NCBI RefSeq assembly: GCF_013364195.1
Contig: NZ_CP054918.1
Location: 1,849,001-1,913,000 of the forward strand
Direction: 5' to 3'
DNA length: 64,000 bases
Source of the DNA: Streptomyces sp. NA04227
GTDB lineage: Bacteria > Actinomycetota > Actinomycetes > Streptomycetales > Streptomycetaceae
Part shown: positions 51,996 to 60,882 of the stretch, one piece after another
Numbering within the stretch: position 1 is the stretch's first letter
Layout of the letters: every line of letters starts with the position of its first letter
Notes under the pieces: model-generated
The model's input: only the letters and a program-made list of their open reading frames with translations
What the model was told of the DNA's origin: nothing
Database searches by the model: none
Position numbers and translations under genes: made by a program

Positions 51996-52631
51996 TCAGT
52001 AGCAGGAGTGGTCGCCGCGCTTGACGGTCAGATGGAGGCCGGTGAGCTTGAACTGGTCGGCCCGTACCCCGATCGCGTTCTGGCGCAGGTTCTGGATGGT
52101 GACCCGGTCGCCTTCCTGCCCGAAGGAGCCGTCGGGGGCCTCGCGCATGCGCTTCGAGGTGTTGGCGTCCTTGCCGATCTCGATGTTGCGGAACTCGGCG
52201 TCTCCCTCGAGGGAGTTGGTACGGATGACGAGTCCCTTCACATGCACCGGCCGGTCCCCGCGTCCCGCCCTGATGAGCGTGGTCACCTTGCCGATCCCCG
52301 GCAGGTCGGCCACGGTCGACTGGCACAGGTCCTTGATGTCGCCGTCGTCGATCCGGGTCACCCCGGACGCCTTGTCGCCGCGTGCGGTCTCGTCGACGTC
52401 CACGTACTGCGCGAAGCCCTTGCCCTTGAGGCTGTCCGCGGAGATCTTCAGCTCCTGTCCGGACAGGGCGAGCGACTGTGTGGTCACCGAGAGGGAGGCA
52501 GGCACCACTCCGGAGCCGATACCGGCGAGGAGGATGCCGGACACCACAGCGACCGGGATCGCCACGAAGGCGAGACGCTTCCAGCTGGTGCGGCCGGTGC
52601 CACCGGTGGATCGGGCCTCGGGCTCCTTCAC
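51996..52631 (-). CDS. DUF6230 family exported protein, copy 2
   Basis: 211 residues from GTG 52631 (GAGGTGAG upstream). N-terminal TM helix RLAFVAIPVAVVSGILLAGIG, then ISADSLKGKGFAQYVDVDE, CQSTVADLPGIGKVTTLIRAG and the terminal LHLTVKRGDHSCY. It is paralogous to copy 1; both end HSC plus an aromatic residue, so the Cys two residues from the end is conserved and may form a disulfide or be modified. It is the first gene of the minus-strand cluster DUF6230-DUF6230-DUF6114-low-complexity protein. The 289 bases between the copies suggest separate promoters. Confidence 0.82.
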   Translation of the reverse strand: MKEPEARSTGGTGRTSWKRLAFVAIPVAVVSGILLAGIGSGVVPASLSVTTQSLALSGQELKISADSLKGKGFAQYVDVDETARGDKASGVTRIDDGDIKDLCQSTVADLPGIGKVTTLIRAGRGDRPVHVKGLVIRTNSLEGDAEFRNIEIGKDANTSKRMREAPDGSFGQEGDRVTIQNLRQNAIGVRADQFKLTGLHLTVKRGDHSCY

Positions 52632-52986
52632 CGCGGCTCACCTCTTCTCCGGGCGCGGCGCCGGACGAGGCGCCTGGACATCCCCCGCGAGTACGCAACG
52701 GGCGGGGAACCAGTGCCTCCATAGGAACTCTCCCCGCCGGAAACAGCAACCGATGCACGGCCCCGCTCCCCGCCCACGACCAGGGAAACCCGCTGCTCAC
52801 GGGCGTGCACCAAGCGCGTACGAACGGGCCTGTGTACGGGCTGCCGCTCGGCCGCTCAAGGCGAGCCCGCTCTCGCGTCAACACGGCGACGACGGAACAC
52901 CTCGCACGGGCGACAGCTCGCGGCGGCCCCACGTCCGCAGGGGCGCGGCGGCCGGGAGGCGCGCGCTCGACGAAACCCGTACAACG

Positions 52987-53010
52987 AAAAAGGACCCCCT
53001 CGGGGGTCCT
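52987..53010 (-). terminator. Classical rho-independent terminator for the tRNA-Asn pair
   Basis: On the minus strand AGGACCCCC and GGGGGTCCT pair around GA/AG and are followed by TTTTT. A true U-tract terminator is uncommon in Streptomyces mRNA genes and fits a stable-RNA operon. Confidence 0.9.
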
Positions 53011-53019
53011 CTCCGGCAG

Positions 53020-53092
53020 CTCCCCCGACTGGACTCGAACCAGTAACCTGCCGGTTAACAGCCGGCTGCTCTGCCAATTGAGCTACGGAGGA
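53020..53092 (-). tRNA. tRNA-Asn (GTT), copy 2 of tandem pair
   Basis: On the minus strand a 7-bp acceptor TCCTCCG pairs with CGGGGGA (one T-G wobble), with discriminator G. The anticodon stem GCCGG/CCGGC encloses CTGTTAA, anticodon GTT (plus-strand 53057-53059). The T arm is CTGGTTCGAGTCCAG. CCA is not encoded. The sequence is identical to the upstream copy. Confidence 0.95.
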
Positions 53093-53096
53093 TTGG

Positions 53097-53169
53097 CTCC
53101 CCCGACTGGACTCGAACCAGTAACCTGCCGGTTAACAGCCGGCTGCTCTGCCAATTGAGCTACGGAGGA
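53097..53169 (-). tRNA. tRNA-Asn (GTT), copy 1 of tandem pair
   Basis: Same 73-base sequence as the copy at 53020-53092, separated from it by only 4 bases, a recent tandem duplication of a 77-bp unit. The copies are transcribed together toward the terminator at 52987-53010. Confidence 0.95.
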
Positions 53170-53314
53170 TTGCCTCGTTGCGTCGAACGCACCTGCCTGC
53201 GTGAATTCCGGGCGGCGGACGTTCGCTGCGACACATACATTAGCGCAAGCAGGGGGGTGCTTTGCCAATCGGTATCCCCCGCGACCGACGACCTCGCAAG
53301 GAAGGGTGGCAGCC

Positions 53315-53617
53315 ATGCGCTACCGGCTCACGTTCATTGCCGGACTGGCCCTGGGTTACGTGCTCGGGACCCGGGCCGGACGCGAGCGCTACGAGCAGCT
53401 GAAGAAGTCGGCTCGCGAGATCGCGGAGAACCCTGCGGTCCGCAATGCCGCGGAGACCGCCGCACAGCAGGGCCGTACCGCCGCGCACAAGGCCTTCGAC
53501 TCGGCGTACGAGCGGGTCGGCGACCACGTACCGGCCTCCGTACAGGGCCGCGTCCGCTCCCTGCGCGAACGCACCCGGCACAACGGCCACGACGACTGGG
53601 GCACCAGCAACACCTGA
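53315..53617 (+). CDS. Small membrane-anchored YtxH-like protein
   Basis: 100 residues from ATG 53315, with AGGAAGGGTGG upstream. A short N-terminal hydrophobic helix (LTFIAGLALGYVLGT, about 5-19) containing Gly motifs is followed by RAGRERYEQLKKSAREIAENPAV. The remainder is an amphipathic, probably coiled-coil tail. This is the general pattern of YtxH/YtxG-like envelope stress proteins and many Streptomyces small proteins. Function is not known. Confidence 0.7.
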   Translation: MRYRLTFIAGLALGYVLGTRAGRERYEQLKKSAREIAENPAVRNAAETAAQQGRTAAHKAFDSAYERVGDHVPASVQGRVRSLRERTRHNGHDDWGTSNT

Positions 53618-53857
53618 GGCGGACATCCTGAGGCGGACGTGCGGACAGTGGTCCGCGGACCGTGAACCTCGGTCCGCGGACCACTGATCGCCTCCTGCAG
53701 GATGCGGATCTCCCTCCGGCCGGACGCGGATCTCCCTCCCGGCGGTACCCGGTCCGCTCGCCCGCGGACCCTTCCGGCCTCAGCGGCCGGACCCCCGCCC
53801 GAGCCCCCGGACGTACTCCGCGCGCAGCCCCGGGGTGGAGTGCGGCAGAATTCCCGC

Positions 53858-55303
53858 ATGGGGATAGTCGCCGGGCTGGACAGTTCGCCCGATTACACAC
53901 GCATCGTCGTCTGTGACTCCGAGACGGGGGCCGTACTGCGGCAGGGTCATGCCGCGCACCCGCTCGACAGCGGCGAGGGCGGCCGCCCGGCCGACGTGGA
54001 CCCGCAGAGCTGGCTGCTCTCCCTGGGCGAGGCGGCGGGCGGCGGGCTCCTCGAGAAGGTGCAGGCCATCGGGGTCTCGGCGCAGCAGAACGCGCTGGTC
54101 CCGCTGGACGCCCAGGGGTCCACCGTGCGCCCGGCGCTCACCGGCAACGACAAGCGCGCCCAGGTGGCCGCCGCCGAACTGGTCGACGCCCTCGGCGGAC
54201 GCGAGGCCTGGACGCAGGCCGTCGGCTGTGTGCCGCAGGCCGCGCATCCGGTGACGAAGCTGCGCTGGCTGGCCCGCAACGAACCCGAGGCGGCTCGGCG
54301 CACCGCGACGCTGCTCCAGGCACACGACTGGCTGGTCTGGCAGTTGCTCGGCCGTCCAGGTCGCCGCACCACCGACCGCGGCGGCGCCTCCGCCACCGGC
54401 TACTGGTCCGCGGCGAGCGGCAGTTACCGCCCCGACCTGGTCGAACTGGCCCTCGGTCACCAGGCCGCGCTGCCCGAGGTGATCGGCCCCGGCGAGGCGG
54501 CCGGGACCACGCCCGAGGGGCTGCTGATCTCCGCGGGCACCGGCGAGACCATGGCGGCGGCGCTCGGACTCGGGGTCGGACAGGGCGACGCGGTCGTCTC
54601 GCTCGGCGCCTCCGGCTCGGTGATGGCCGTGCACGACGAGCCGTTGACCGACGCGGGCGGCATGATCACCTCGCTCGCGGACGCCACCGGCGGCCAACTG
54701 CCGGTCGTGCACACGCTCAACGCGGTGCGCACCCTGCGCGGCACCGCCGAACTGCTCGGCATCGGTCTGGAGGAGCTGTCGCAGCTCGCGCTGAAGTCGA
54801 CGCCGGGCGCGCACGGCCTGGTGCTGCTGCCGTACCTGGAAGGTGAGCGCACTCCCCATCTGCCGCACACCGCAGGCACGTTGACCGGTCTGCGCCGTGA
54901 GTCGATGAAGCCGGAGCACCTGGCACGGGCGGCCTTCGAGGGCATGTTGTGCGGGCTCGCCGACGCGCTCGGGGTGCTGCGCGGGCGCGGGGTCCAGGTG
55001 CGCCGGGTGTTCCTGCTCGGCGCCGCGGCCGACCTGCCCGCGGTGCAGGCGCTCGCGCCCGCCCTGTTCGGCGCCCAGGTCCTCGTACCGCAGCCCGGCG
55101 ACTACGCCGCGATCGGCGCCGCCCGGCAGGCCGCCTGGGCGCTCGGTGTCTCGCGGGGGTCCCAGGACCCGGCCGCGCCACCCGCCTGGCAGGGCGCCCC
55201 CGCCCAGGTCTTCGAGCCGGGCGAGGAACTGCCGGTGGGCCAGGCGGTGCGCCAGCAGTACGAATCCGTACGGGACGAGATGCACCCGGGGGCCTTCGGC
55301 TGA
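53858..55303 (+). CDS. FGGY-family carbohydrate kinase (xylulokinase-like)
   Basis: 481 residues from ATG 53858. CAGAAT lies 6 bases upstream with no ribosome site, so the message may be leaderless. The N-terminal half shows the actin-like kinase elements GLDSSPDYTRIVVCD and QQNALVPLD. The FGGY region ASATGYWS and the ATP-side motif SLGASGSVMAVHD follow, then FLLGAAADLPAVQALAPALFG. Most like D-xylulokinases, phosphorylating D-xylulose with ATP, but the substrate is not proven and no xylose isomerase is adjacent. The coding end, stop included, is duplicated downstream. Confidence 0.85.
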   Translation: MGIVAGLDSSPDYTRIVVCDSETGAVLRQGHAAHPLDSGEGGRPADVDPQSWLLSLGEAAGGGLLEKVQAIGVSAQQNALVPLDAQGSTVRPALTGNDKRAQVAAAELVDALGGREAWTQAVGCVPQAAHPVTKLRWLARNEPEAARRTATLLQAHDWLVWQLLGRPGRRTTDRGGASATGYWSAASGSYRPDLVELALGHQAALPEVIGPGEAAGTTPEGLLISAGTGETMAAALGLGVGQGDAVVSLGASGSVMAVHDEPLTDAGGMITSLADATGGQLPVVHTLNAVRTLRGTAELLGIGLEELSQLALKSTPGAHGLVLLPYLEGERTPHLPHTAGTLTGLRRESMKPEHLARAAFEGMLCGLADALGVLRGRGVQVRRVFLLGAAADLPAVQALAPALFGAQVLVPQPGDYAAIGAARQAAWALGVSRGSQDPAAPPAWQGAPAQVFEPGEELPVGQAVRQQYESVRDEMHPGAFG

Positions 55304-55329
55304 GTCCGGGACCTTCGGCTGAGTCCGGG
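55293..55329. repeat. Duplicated 3' end of the kinase gene
   Basis: CCTTCGGCTGAGTCCGGG occurs at 55293-55310, including the kinase stop TGA, and again at 55312-55329. A decayed third copy follows. Further on, CGTTCATGGCCGCA is repeated at 55398-55411 and 55415-55428. The 315-base gap to the ABC gene otherwise shows nothing gene-like. Confidence 0.75.
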
Positions 55330-55618
55330 GGTCTTCTACTGAGGACGGGCGGCCCGCCACCCCACACGCACACGTGACGAGCCACCGTCTCCTCACTCGT
55401 TCATGGCCGCAACCCGTTCATGGCCGCATCTTGAACCGCTCTTGGCTTATTCGGTTGAAGCAAGGCCCCCTCGATGACGGAGGATGGGCTTGGTGCCCGG
55501 CGCGGGCCGGAGCGAGGACCCTCGCCCGCGAACCGGCCGCCGTTCCGTCACGACCTCCGCGGGCACCGGCATCCCGTCGCCCGCCAGCCAGCCACCCTCC
55601 AGAGCCGAGAGACCGCGC

Positions 55619-57355
55619 GTGCTCATACGACTTCTGCGGGCCCACCTGGGCCCGTACCGCAAACCCATCGCCCTGCTCGTGGCGCTGCAGTTCCTGCAGA
55701 CGTGCGCCACCCTCTACCTGCCCACCGTGAACGCGGACATCATCGACAACGGTGTCGTCGAGGGGGACACGGGTTACATCCTGTCCTTCGGCGCGCTGAT
55801 GATCGCCGTCACGGTCGTACAGATGATCTGCAACATCGGGGCCGTCTGGTACGGCGCCCGTACGGCCTCCGCGATCGGGCGGGACATCCGCGCCGCCGTC
55901 TTCGCGCGGGTGCAGTCCTTCTCCGCCCGGGAACTCGGCGCGTTCGGGGCACCCTCGCTGATCACCCGGACCACCAACGACGTTCAGCAGGTCCAGATGC
56001 TGGTCCTGATGTCGTTCACGCTGATGGTCTCCGCGCCGATCATGTGTGTCGGCGGCATCGTGATGGCCCTCGGCCTGGACGTACCGCTCTCCTCCGTCCT
56101 GCTCGCCGTGGTGCCGGTGCTCGGCCTCGGCGTCTTTCTGATCGTGCGCAAGCTGCGGCCGCTGTACCGCGGCATGCAGGAGCGGCTCGACACGGTGAAC
56201 CGGGTGCTGCGCGAGCAGATCACCGGCAACCGTGTCATCCGCGCCTTCGTCCGCGACGACTACGAGAAGCAGCGTTTCCACGGCGTCAGTTCGGACCTGA
56301 CCGAGGTCTCGCTCGGCGCCGGACGGCTGATGGCACTGATGTTCCCGCTCGTGATGACGGTCGTGAACATCTCCTCCATCGCCGTGGTCTGGTTCGGGGC
56401 GCACCGCATCGACGAGGGCGCGATGGAGATCGGCGCGCTCACGGCCTTCCTCGCGTATCTGATGCAGATCGTGATGGCCGTGATGATGGCCACCTTCATG
56501 TTCATGATGGTGCCGCGCGCGGAGGTCTGCGCCGAGCGCATCGAGGAGGTGCTCGGCACCGAGAGCAGCGTGGTGCCGCCCACCGACGGCGTACGGGAAC
56601 TGCCCGCGGCCGCCGGCCTGGAGATCCGCGGCGGGGGCTTCCGCTACCCGGGCGCCGAGGAGCCCGTGCTGAGGGCCGTCGACCTGTTCGCGGGGGCCGG
56701 TGAGACGGTGGCAGTGATCGGCTCGACCGGCAGCGGCAAGTCGACCCTGCTCGGCCTGGTCCCCCGGCTCTTCGACGCCACCGAGGGCGAGGTCCTGGTG
56801 AGCGGCGTCGACGTACGCGAGATCGACCCGCGCACGCTGGCCCGTACGGTCGGCCTCGTCCCGCAGAAGCCGTATCTCTTCGCCGGAACCGTGGCGAGCA
56901 ATCTGCGCTACGGCAACCCGGAGGCCACCGACGAGGAGCTGTGGCAGGCCCTGGAGGTCGCGCAGGCACGGGAGTTCGTGGAGCAGAAGCTGGAGGGCGG
57001 CCTCAACGCACCGATCGCGCAGGGCGGCACGAACGTCTCCGGCGGTCAGCGGCAGCGGCTCGCGATCGCGCGGACGCTGGTGCAGCGGCCGCGCATCTAC
57101 CTCTTCGACGACTCCTTCTCCGCCCTCGACTACGCCACCGACGCGGCGCTGCGCCGGGCGATGAGCCGGGAGACGGCCGAGGCGACCGTGGTGATCGTGG
57201 CGCAGCGGGTGTCCACCATCCGCGACGCCGACCGGATCGTGGTCCTCGACGAGGGCCGTGTGGTGGGCACCGGACGCCACCACCAGCTCATGGAGAGCAA
57301 CGAGACCTACCGGGAGATCGTCCTCTCCCAGCTCACGGAAGCGGAGGCGGCCTGA
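55619..57355 (+). CDS. ABC exporter half-transporter, degenerate-site subunit
   Basis: 578 residues from GTG 55619, chosen because VLIRLLRAHLGPYRKPIALL is the usual N-terminus of this family; an in-frame ATG at 55484 would add a Pro/Arg-rich leader. Six TM helices occupy about 15-300. The nucleotide-binding domain has GSTGSGKSTLL (Walker A), VSGGQRQRLAIAR (intact signature) and LFDDSFSALD. The Walker B base Glu is replaced by Asp and the H-loop His by Gln (VAQRVST). It pairs with the next gene, whose start overlaps its stop (TGATG). Confidence 0.9.
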   Translation: MLIRLLRAHLGPYRKPIALLVALQFLQTCATLYLPTVNADIIDNGVVEGDTGYILSFGALMIAVTVVQMICNIGAVWYGARTASAIGRDIRAAVFARVQSFSARELGAFGAPSLITRTTNDVQQVQMLVLMSFTLMVSAPIMCVGGIVMALGLDVPLSSVLLAVVPVLGLGVFLIVRKLRPLYRGMQERLDTVNRVLREQITGNRVIRAFVRDDYEKQRFHGVSSDLTEVSLGAGRLMALMFPLVMTVVNISSIAVVWFGAHRIDEGAMEIGALTAFLAYLMQIVMAVMMATFMFMMVPRAEVCAERIEEVLGTESSVVPPTDGVRELPAAAGLEIRGGGFRYPGAEEPVLRAVDLFAGAGETVAVIGSTGSGKSTLLGLVPRLFDATEGEVLVSGVDVREIDPRTLARTVGLVPQKPYLFAGTVASNLRYGNPEATDEELWQALEVAQAREFVEQKLEGGLNAPIAQGGTNVSGGQRQRLAIARTLVQRPRIYLFDDSFSALDYATDAALRRAMSRETAEATVVIVAQRVSTIRDADRIVVLDEGRVVGTGRHHQLMESNETYREIVLSQLTEAEAA

Positions 57356-59289
57356 TGGCGGGACCTGCGGGACGGATGATGGCCGGTGGCGGGCCCGACC
57401 AGCGGTCCATGGACTTCAAGGGCTCCGGCAAGCGGCTGCTCGGGCAGTTCCGTTCGGAGCGGCTCGTGGTCATCGCGATGCTGGTGGCCACGGTGCTCAG
57501 CGTCGCGCTGTCCGTGGTCGGCCCGAAGATCCTGGGCGAGGCCACCGACCTGGTCTTCGCGGGCATCGTCGGGGACGGGATGGACTCCGGACTGACCCGC
57601 GAGCAGGCGATCGACGAGGCCCGCGAGCGCGGTGACGGCGGCGTCGCCGACATGCTCTCCGGGATGGACTTCACCCCCGGCGAGGGCGTCGACTTCGGTG
57701 ACGTGGGCGCCGTACTGCTGCTCGCGCTCCTGGTCTTCCTCGGCGCCGGACTGCTGATGGCCGTCGCCACCCGCCTCGCCAACCGGGCCATCAACAACGT
57801 GGTGTTCCGGATGCGCGGCGACGTACAGGCCAAGCTGTCCCGGCTGCCGCTGTCGTACTTCGACAAGCGGCAGCGCGGCGAGGTGCTCAGCCGGGCCACC
57901 AACGACCTGGACAACCTCGGCCAGACGCTGTCGCAGACACTGGGCCAGCTCATCAACTCGCTGCTGACCATCGTCGGCGTCCTGGTGGTGATGTTCTGGA
58001 TCTCGCCGCTGCTCGCTCTGGTGGCGCTCGTGACGGTGCCGCTGTCGCTGATGGTGGCGACCAGGGTCGGCAAGCGTTCCCAGCCGCACTTCGTGCAGCA
58101 GTGGCGCACCACCGGTGTGCTCAACGCGCACGTCGAGGAGATGTACTCGGGCCACACCCTGGTCAAGGTCTTCGGCCGCCAGGACGAGTCGGCCAAGCGC
58201 TTCACCGAACAGAACGACGAGCTCTACGAGGCCTCGTTCCGGGCGCAGTTCAACAGTGGTGTGATGCAGCCGCTGATGCTGTTCGTCTCCAACCTCAACT
58301 ATGTGCTCGTCGCGGTGGTCGGCGGTCTGCGGGTCGCCTCCGGCGCGCTGTCGATCGGCGACGTCCAGGCGTTCATCCAGTACTCGCGGCAGTTCTCGAT
58401 GCCGCTCACCCAGGTCGCCTCGATGGCCAACATGGTGCAGTCCGGGGTGGCCTCGGCCGAGCGCGTCTTCGAGCTCCTGGACGCCGAGGAGCAGAGCGCC
58501 GACCCCACCGGCAAGGCCGCCGTGCGCCCCGAAGTACCGCTCGGCAAGGTGGAGTTCGCGAGTGTCCGGTTCCGTTACGAGCCGGACAGGCCGCTGATCG
58601 AGGACCTGTCGCTGACCGTGGAGCCGGGCCACACCGTGGCCATCGTCGGCCCCACGGGCGCGGGCAAGACCACCCTGGTCAACCTGCTCATGCGCTTCTA
58701 CGAGGTGACCGGCGGCCGGATAACCCTGGACGGCGCCGACATCGCCCGGATGAGCCGCGACGAGCTGCGCTCCGGCATCGGCATGGTGCTCCAGGACACC
58801 TGGCTGTTCGGCGGCACCATCGCCGAGAACATCGCCTACGGTGCCCAGCGCGAGGTGAGCCGCGAGGAGATCGAGGCGGCCGCGCGGGCGGCACACGCGG
58901 ACCGCTTCATCCGCACCCTACCCGAGGGCTACGACACCGTCATCGACGACGAGGGCACCGGAGTCAGCGCGGGCGAGAAGCAACTCCTCACCATCGCACG
59001 GGCGTTCCTGTCGGATCCGGTGATCCTCGTCCTGGACGAGGCCACCAGCTCCGTGGACACCCGTACCGAGGTGCTGATCCAGAAGGCGATGGCCCGCCTC
59101 TCGGACGGGCGCACCTCCTTCGTGATCGCCCACCGGCTCTCCACGATCCGCGACGCCGACACCATCCTGGTGATGGAGGACGGCGACATCGTGGAACAGG
59201 GCACCCACACCGAACTCCTCGCCGCCGACGGCGCCTACGCGCGCCTGTACGCGGCACAGTTCGCGCAGGCGGTGGCCGAGGTGGACTAG
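57355..59289 (+). CDS. ABC exporter half-transporter, catalytic-site subunit
   Basis: 644 residues, translationally coupled to the previous gene; GGAGG lies just before the ATG. An N-terminal cytoplasmic elbow of ~40 residues, six TM helices with a large external insert between the first two (about residues 65-120), then the nucleotide-binding domain. This domain has Walker A GPTGAGKTTLV, Walker B VLDEATSSVD with catalytic Glu, and H-loop VIAHRLST, but a non-canonical signature, VSAGEKQ. Together the two subunits form one normal and one degenerate ATP site, as in heterodimeric exporters such as TM287/288. The substrate, probably lipid or drug, is unknown. Confidence 0.92.
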   Translation: MAGPAGRMMAGGGPDQRSMDFKGSGKRLLGQFRSERLVVIAMLVATVLSVALSVVGPKILGEATDLVFAGIVGDGMDSGLTREQAIDEARERGDGGVADMLSGMDFTPGEGVDFGDVGAVLLLALLVFLGAGLLMAVATRLANRAINNVVFRMRGDVQAKLSRLPLSYFDKRQRGEVLSRATNDLDNLGQTLSQTLGQLINSLLTIVGVLVVMFWISPLLALVALVTVPLSLMVATRVGKRSQPHFVQQWRTTGVLNAHVEEMYSGHTLVKVFGRQDESAKRFTEQNDELYEASFRAQFNSGVMQPLMLFVSNLNYVLVAVVGGLRVASGALSIGDVQAFIQYSRQFSMPLTQVASMANMVQSGVASAERVFELLDAEEQSADPTGKAAVRPEVPLGKVEFASVRFRYEPDRPLIEDLSLTVEPGHTVAIVGPTGAGKTTLVNLLMRFYEVTGGRITLDGADIARMSRDELRSGIGMVLQDTWLFGGTIAENIAYGAQREVSREEIEAAARAAHADRFIRTLPEGYDTVIDDEGTGVSAGEKQLLTIARAFLSDPVILVLDEATSSVDTRTEVLIQKAMARLSDGRTSFVIAHRLSTIRDADTILVMEDGDIVEQGTHTELLAADGAYARLYAAQFAQAVAEVD

Positions 59290-59299
59290 CAAATCGAGT

Positions 59300-59369
59300 C
59301 CGGCGAGGGCCCGTTGTGGGCCTGCCGGTCAACGGGGCCGCTGCGGACGGGAGTTCGCGGCGGCCCCGT
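59300..59369. terminator. Two consecutive hairpins between convergent genes
   Basis: CCGGC..GGGCCC/GGGCC..GCCGG (59300-59328) is followed by ACGGGGCCGC/GCGGCCCCGT (59332-59341 with 59360-59369). They end the ABC operon and the convergent hydrolase gene. Confidence 0.65.
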
Positions 59370-59379
59370 CGTATGCGCA

Positions 59380-59424
59380 CGTATCGATGTCTGCGGACGT
59401 ATCGATGTATACGTGCGTATCGAT
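59380..59424. repeat. Three CGTATCGAT iterons at exact 18-bp period
   Basis: CGTATCGAT starts at 59380, 59398 and 59416; the first two continue GT. The last iteron touches the stop codon of the hydrolase gene. The area is AT-rich relative to its surroundings. Confidence 0.7.
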
Positions 59425-60293
59425 TACGAACCCGCGAGCGGCCCCTGGAGCGTGGCGAGTTCGGCCAGGACCCGGGCCGCCGGTGCCGGGTGGACGAGCC
59501 ACTTCAGGTGGCTGCCCTCCAGCGTGCGGACGTCGTACGGGTTGTCCGGGGTCAGTGCGTCGCCCTCGCGGATCAGCCGGTCCTGGAGGGCGAGCGGCAG
59601 GCTGGTGTCGTCGGCCAGGCGTACGTAGGTCCTGGGGACGCGGCCCCAGGTCGCGGCCTGCGCGCGGTCGGCGGAGGTGCCGACGTCCAGGTTCTCGTCG
59701 GGCTGGAAGGTGTTCAGGAAGGTCAGGAACTCCTCGTCGGTGCCGTCGGCCAGGAAGGCCGCCTTGAACGCGGCGAGGGCGGCCGGGTCGGCGGTACGGA
59801 AGTTGACGCGCAGCAGGCCGAGTTCGGCCGGGTTTCCGGCCAGCGCGAGGGCGAGGGAGGCGGCGTCGACCGTGGCCATCTCCGGCTCGGCGTAGTAGTC
59901 GTTGACGTCGAGGTCGACCGGGCACCAGGCCGAGACGTAGACGAGGCGGTCGATCAGGTCCGGCCGGGCGTTGGCGGCCGCGGTGGCCGTGACGCCGCCC
60001 CGGCTGTGCGAGACGAGGATCACCGGCCCGTTCGCCTTGGCCCGCTCCAGAACCCCGATCAGGTGCGCGGCGTTGTCGGCGAGCGTGACGCCCTTGATGG
60101 AGCCGGGCACCGCGGCCAGCTCCTCGGGGTTCTGCGGCGCCTGGTAGCCGTACGCGTAGGTCGCGGCGAACCCGTGCCCCGGCAGGTCGACGGCGACCGA
60201 ACGGTGCCCGAGAAGCCCGAGTTCGGCCTGGAGCGGCGCGAACGAGAAGGAGTTCGCGAAGGCTCCGTGAACCAGTACGAAGGTCGGCTGCAT
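59424..60293 (-). CDS. Alpha/beta hydrolase
   Basis: 289 residues from ATG 60293 (GAAGAGGAA upstream). FVLVHGAFANSFSF supplies the oxyanion hole, VILVSHSRGGV the nucleophile elbow (Ser in SHSRGG, with Ser instead of the usual first Gly), and GSHLKWLVHP the catalytic His. Closest in layout to plant-type hydroxynitrile lyase/esterase-like hydrolases widespread in Streptomyces (DLPGHG, LIDRLVYVSAWCP). The terminal codon is TAA, unusual here. No operon partner exists, and the substrate is unknown. Confidence 0.88.
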   Translation of the reverse strand: MQPTFVLVHGAFANSFSFAPLQAELGLLGHRSVAVDLPGHGFAATYAYGYQAPQNPEELAAVPGSIKGVTLADNAAHLIGVLERAKANGPVILVSHSRGGVTATAAANARPDLIDRLVYVSAWCPVDLDVNDYYAEPEMATVDAASLALALAGNPAELGLLRVNFRTADPAALAAFKAAFLADGTDEEFLTFLNTFQPDENLDVGTSADRAQAATWGRVPRTYVRLADDTSLPLALQDRLIREGDALTPDNPYDVRTLEGSHLKWLVHPAPAARVLAELATLQGPLAGS

Positions 60294-60449
60294 CTGTTCC
60301 TCTTCACTTTCCCGCGCCGGAGTTCCGGGCGCGGTGCACGAGCACGGCGGCAAGTTCCGTGCGCGTACGGGGAGTTCCACGGGCGGCACAGGGCCGTTGT
60401 CCGCTATCGAACGTTCACCCTACTCAACGAAGATCATCCGAACTGGGCG

Positions 60450-60766
60450 GGCGGGCTCTCGCCCGGTTGGCCCCCGCGCAGCGCCCGGTGCATGTGGCCG
60501 ACTTGGCCGCGGCTCTCCTGGAACTTGCCTCGGGTGAGGCGAGCGGAATCCGTCATCTCGGGGGAACCGACGCCTTGAGCCGTCACGAACTCGGCATCCT
60601 CATCGCCCGGCGCGACGGGCTCGACAGCTCCCGTCTGCCCGCGGGCCTGCGGGCGGACAGCGCACTGCCGGGAGCACTCGACGTACGCCTCGACAGCCGC
60701 GCGACCCAGCGCACCCTGCGCACCGCACTGCGCGGCGGCCGCCAGTTCCTCGCCCCTGCGGCCTGA
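60450..60766 (+). pseudogene. 3' fragment of a sugar-nucleotide (RmlD-like) reductase gene
   Basis: The last ~105 codons read as the C-terminal end of a dTDP-4-dehydrorhamnose reductase-like protein: RPVHVADLAAALLELA, then GIRHLGGTDALSRHELGILIARRDGLD and LDVRLDSRATQRTLRTAL. The N-terminal Rossmann fold and catalytic YxxxK are missing, and upstream sequence is unrelated hydrolase-leader DNA. No ribosome site is evident. It is best read as a remnant of a deleted gene rather than a functional small protein. Confidence 0.65.
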
Positions 60767-60882
60767 ACGCCACGCCCGGACCCAGGCGGCTTACGGCCTG
60801 CCCCGCCCCTCCCGCCCGTCACACGGGCGGGAAAGCGGGGCGGAGCAGGAACAGGTGTCGGTCGCCGATCGCCGGTCGCCCG

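Noticed and set aside
51068..52631. Cholesterol esterase annotation for the DUF6230 pair
   Set aside because: No hydrolase nucleophile or fold signature; the label is a historical carry-over.
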